This document shows positions 4,973-6,215 of a stretch of DNA of 6,215 bases, in pieces. This DNA comes from DASPOJ01 sp049790315. GTDB taxonomy: Bacteria > Acidobacteriota > Terriglobia > Acidiferrales > UBA7541. The notes under the pieces were generated by a model, which was not told the origin of the DNA, made no database searches, and saw nothing but the letters and a program-made list of their open reading frames with translations. The DNA lies in NCBI GenBank assembly GCA_049790315.1, contig JBAQYV010000040.1, forward strand, positions 1 through 6,215, read 5' to 3'. A program made the translations under genes and the position numbers. Position 1 is the stretch's first letter. Each line of letters begins with the position of its first letter.

Positions 4973-6215
4973 TTAGAGGATTGAAATATCGGAATCGCGT
5001 TCGGGATGCGCGGCGCGCCCCGAGAAGCCGGAAAGCTCTAGGCCTTTTGCGTCCTCGGCTTCGAGCGCGTGGGAGAAATAATCCGGACAATTTGCGCCCC
5101 ACGCGACGCTGCACTGAGTAAGCCGTACCCGATCGGCGTGGCGAACGCTGTATCCCGGTGTTGAGTGCTTTTCGATGTCAGGTTCCGAAGAAGTTGGCCG
5201 GTTGTCGAAGACGCCGCCGGGGTAAGACGTCCAGCGATCGAGCGTGATCGCGACATTTTCGAGCGTGACGTCCGAAACGCGGCTGGCGGCGCTGCCTTCG
5301 ACGCGCACGCTATTTTCCGCGCGTCCCGTGATGTTGCGAATCCGCACGCCGTGCAATGTGCCGATGGTCGATTGCGGCGTTCGCGGAATCGCGGTGAGCG
5401 AGATGCCTTCGCCGCGACCCCACCACGGGTCCGAAAAGTAGCGCGAAGTGAATTGAATGTCGCTGAATTCGATGTCGCTGACGCTGGCGGAATCGCGCAA
5501 CTGAATCCCGAGGCCGCGGCTGGCTTGCACGATTTGGCATCGCTCCACGCGGATGCCCGAAATATCGGAGAAGGTTTCGGTTCCGATTTTCACGCCCGCG
5601 TCCTGCGTCGTCATCTTGCAATCGGCGACGTGAATGTTTTGCGACGCGCCGTATGAGACGTATTGCTTGCTCGTCTTGATCGCGATCGCGTCGTCGCCGC
5701 AAACAATGTCGCAGTTCTTGATCTCGAGGTTGCGGCAATGATCGGGGTCGATGCCGTCGCAATTGGGAATGGTCATCTCATTGCGCACCTTGATGCTGTC
5801 CACCATCACTCCGTCGCACCCAATCAGGTGCAAGCCCCACGCCGGCGCCGCGGACACAGTGATGTCGCGCACTTCAAGATCGTCGCACGCGATCAACTCG
5901 AATATTCTCGGCCGCCATCCCTTCGGCAAATACCATTCGTGCTCTTTGTCGTACCCGCTCATGAACTCCAGCCCGCGCCCATTGATCGTTCCCGTTCCGG
6001 AGATGCGCAGCCCCTTCGTGTCCTGCGCCGTGAGCACCGCGCCACTCGCGTAGTCCCTCCTATTCGTGCTAATCCTCAGCTCCGCGTCATCCGCCAGATG
6101 AAAGTCGATTCCGCTGCGCAGCACCAGGGTGCCCACCAGATATTTTCGCCCGCCGCGCAGCAAGACCTGCGCGCCGCCCGTTCGCGCGCCGCCTCCCGTC
6201 GCCATAGGCCCGCGC
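4973..6215 (-). CDS. Glycoside hydrolase family 28-like beta-helix protein (5' partial)
   Basis: The frame is open to the right edge, so the N-terminus is cut off. An ATG at 6205 would give 410 residues, but it falls within the usual GH28 entry region just before RKYLVGTLVLRSGIDFHL (20-37), so the true start probably lies outside. Numbering from that ATG, turns of a right-handed beta-helix follow (LEVRDITV, MVDSIKVRN, LEIKNCDIVCG, IHVADCKM). GH28 acidic motifs are NCDGID at 148-153 (Asp150, Asp153) and GDDAIAIK at 170-177 (Asp171, Asp172). The third motif, normally GHG, is SRGLGIQLRD at 229-238, so the family histidine is missing; a DPWWGRGEGISLTA block follows at 259-272 where the canonical RIK motif is not evident. 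This resembles a divergent GH28-type group that acts, or is presumed to act, on pectin or rhamnogalacturonan fragments. Stop TAA at 4973-4975. It converges with the lactonase. The fold is firm, substrate and activity uncertain. Confidence 0.85.
   Translation of the reverse strand, partial: RGPMATGGGARTGGAQVLLRGGRKYLVGTLVLRSGIDFHLADDAELRISTNRRDYASGAVLTAQDTKGLRISGTGTINGRGLEFMSGYDKEHEWYLPKGWRPRIFELIACDDLEVRDITVSAAPAWGLHLIGCDGVMVDSIKVRNEMTIPNCDGIDPDHCRNLEIKNCDIVCGDDAIAIKTSKQYVSYGASQNIHVADCKMTTQDAGVKIGTETFSDISGIRVERCQIVQASRGLGIQLRDSASVSDIEFSDIQFTSRYFSDPWWGRGEGISLTAIPRTPQSTIGTLHGVRIRNITGRAENSVRVEGSAASRVSDVTLENVAITLDRWTSYPGGVFDNRPTSSEPDIEKHSTPGYSVRHADRVRLTQCSVAWGANCPDYFSHALEAEDAKGLELSGFSGRAAHPERDSDISIL

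Noticed and set aside
5165..5656. Plus-strand 163-codon frame inside the GH28-like gene
   Set aside because: Antisense shadow; the minus-strand frame carries NCDGID and GDD motifs and regular beta-helix repeats.
6196..6215. ATG 6205 as the true start of the GH28-like gene
   Set aside because: The frame stays open to the window edge, no ribosome site is visible upstream, and the usual N-terminal helix-entry region of the family would be missing.

Overview
The window looks like soil-type chromosomal DNA from an Acidobacteriota (Terriglobia-like) genome. The evidence is a moderately high GC content, a zinc-ribbon/serine-protease protein, an SH3-type secreted protein whose C-terminal domain resembles ones I associate with Acidobacteria, a secreted lactonase-type propeller, and intergenic DNA full of short degenerate repeats. 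The taxonomic call is an inference from remembered family style, not a search result.

Layout. Positions 1-525 hold no convincing gene. They are a patchwork of repeat debris: a duplicated 19-bp motif like the ends of some insertion sequences, a GC-rich palindrome inside a dispersed-repeat-like stretch, a perfect 10-bp stem hairpin and a weaker hairpin. On the minus strand follow two genes transcribed from about 2.6 kb leftward: a secreted SH3-domain protein (1769-2524), then a membrane-anchored trypsin-like protease with an N-terminal zinc ribbon (526-1719). They are 49 bp apart and probably form one transcript. After a divergent AT-rich gap comes a small GIY-YIG-fold nuclease-like gene on the plus strand (2710-3129). 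A 520-bp stretch without a credible gene (3130-3649) contains a degenerate 39-bp repeat array with palindromic cores and a G-rich end. Then a secreted beta-propeller lactonase-family protein (3650-4864, plus) faces a convergent glycoside hydrolase family 28-like beta-helix protein (4973 to the right edge, minus, 5' end cut off by the window).

Functionally the left pair suggests envelope or periplasmic protein processing coupled to an SH3-type binding protein. The right pair (lactonase-like propeller and pectin-type GH28) fits uptake and breakdown of plant-derived sugar acids, although the two genes are convergent and so not co-transcribed. The nuclease gene stands alone. No tRNA, rRNA, CRISPR array or intact transposase is visible. 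The most unusual features are the repeat array upstream of the lactonase, which by chance opens a false 153-codon N-terminal extension of it, and the GH28-like protein, which keeps the acidic catalytic motifs but lacks the family's usual GHG motif.
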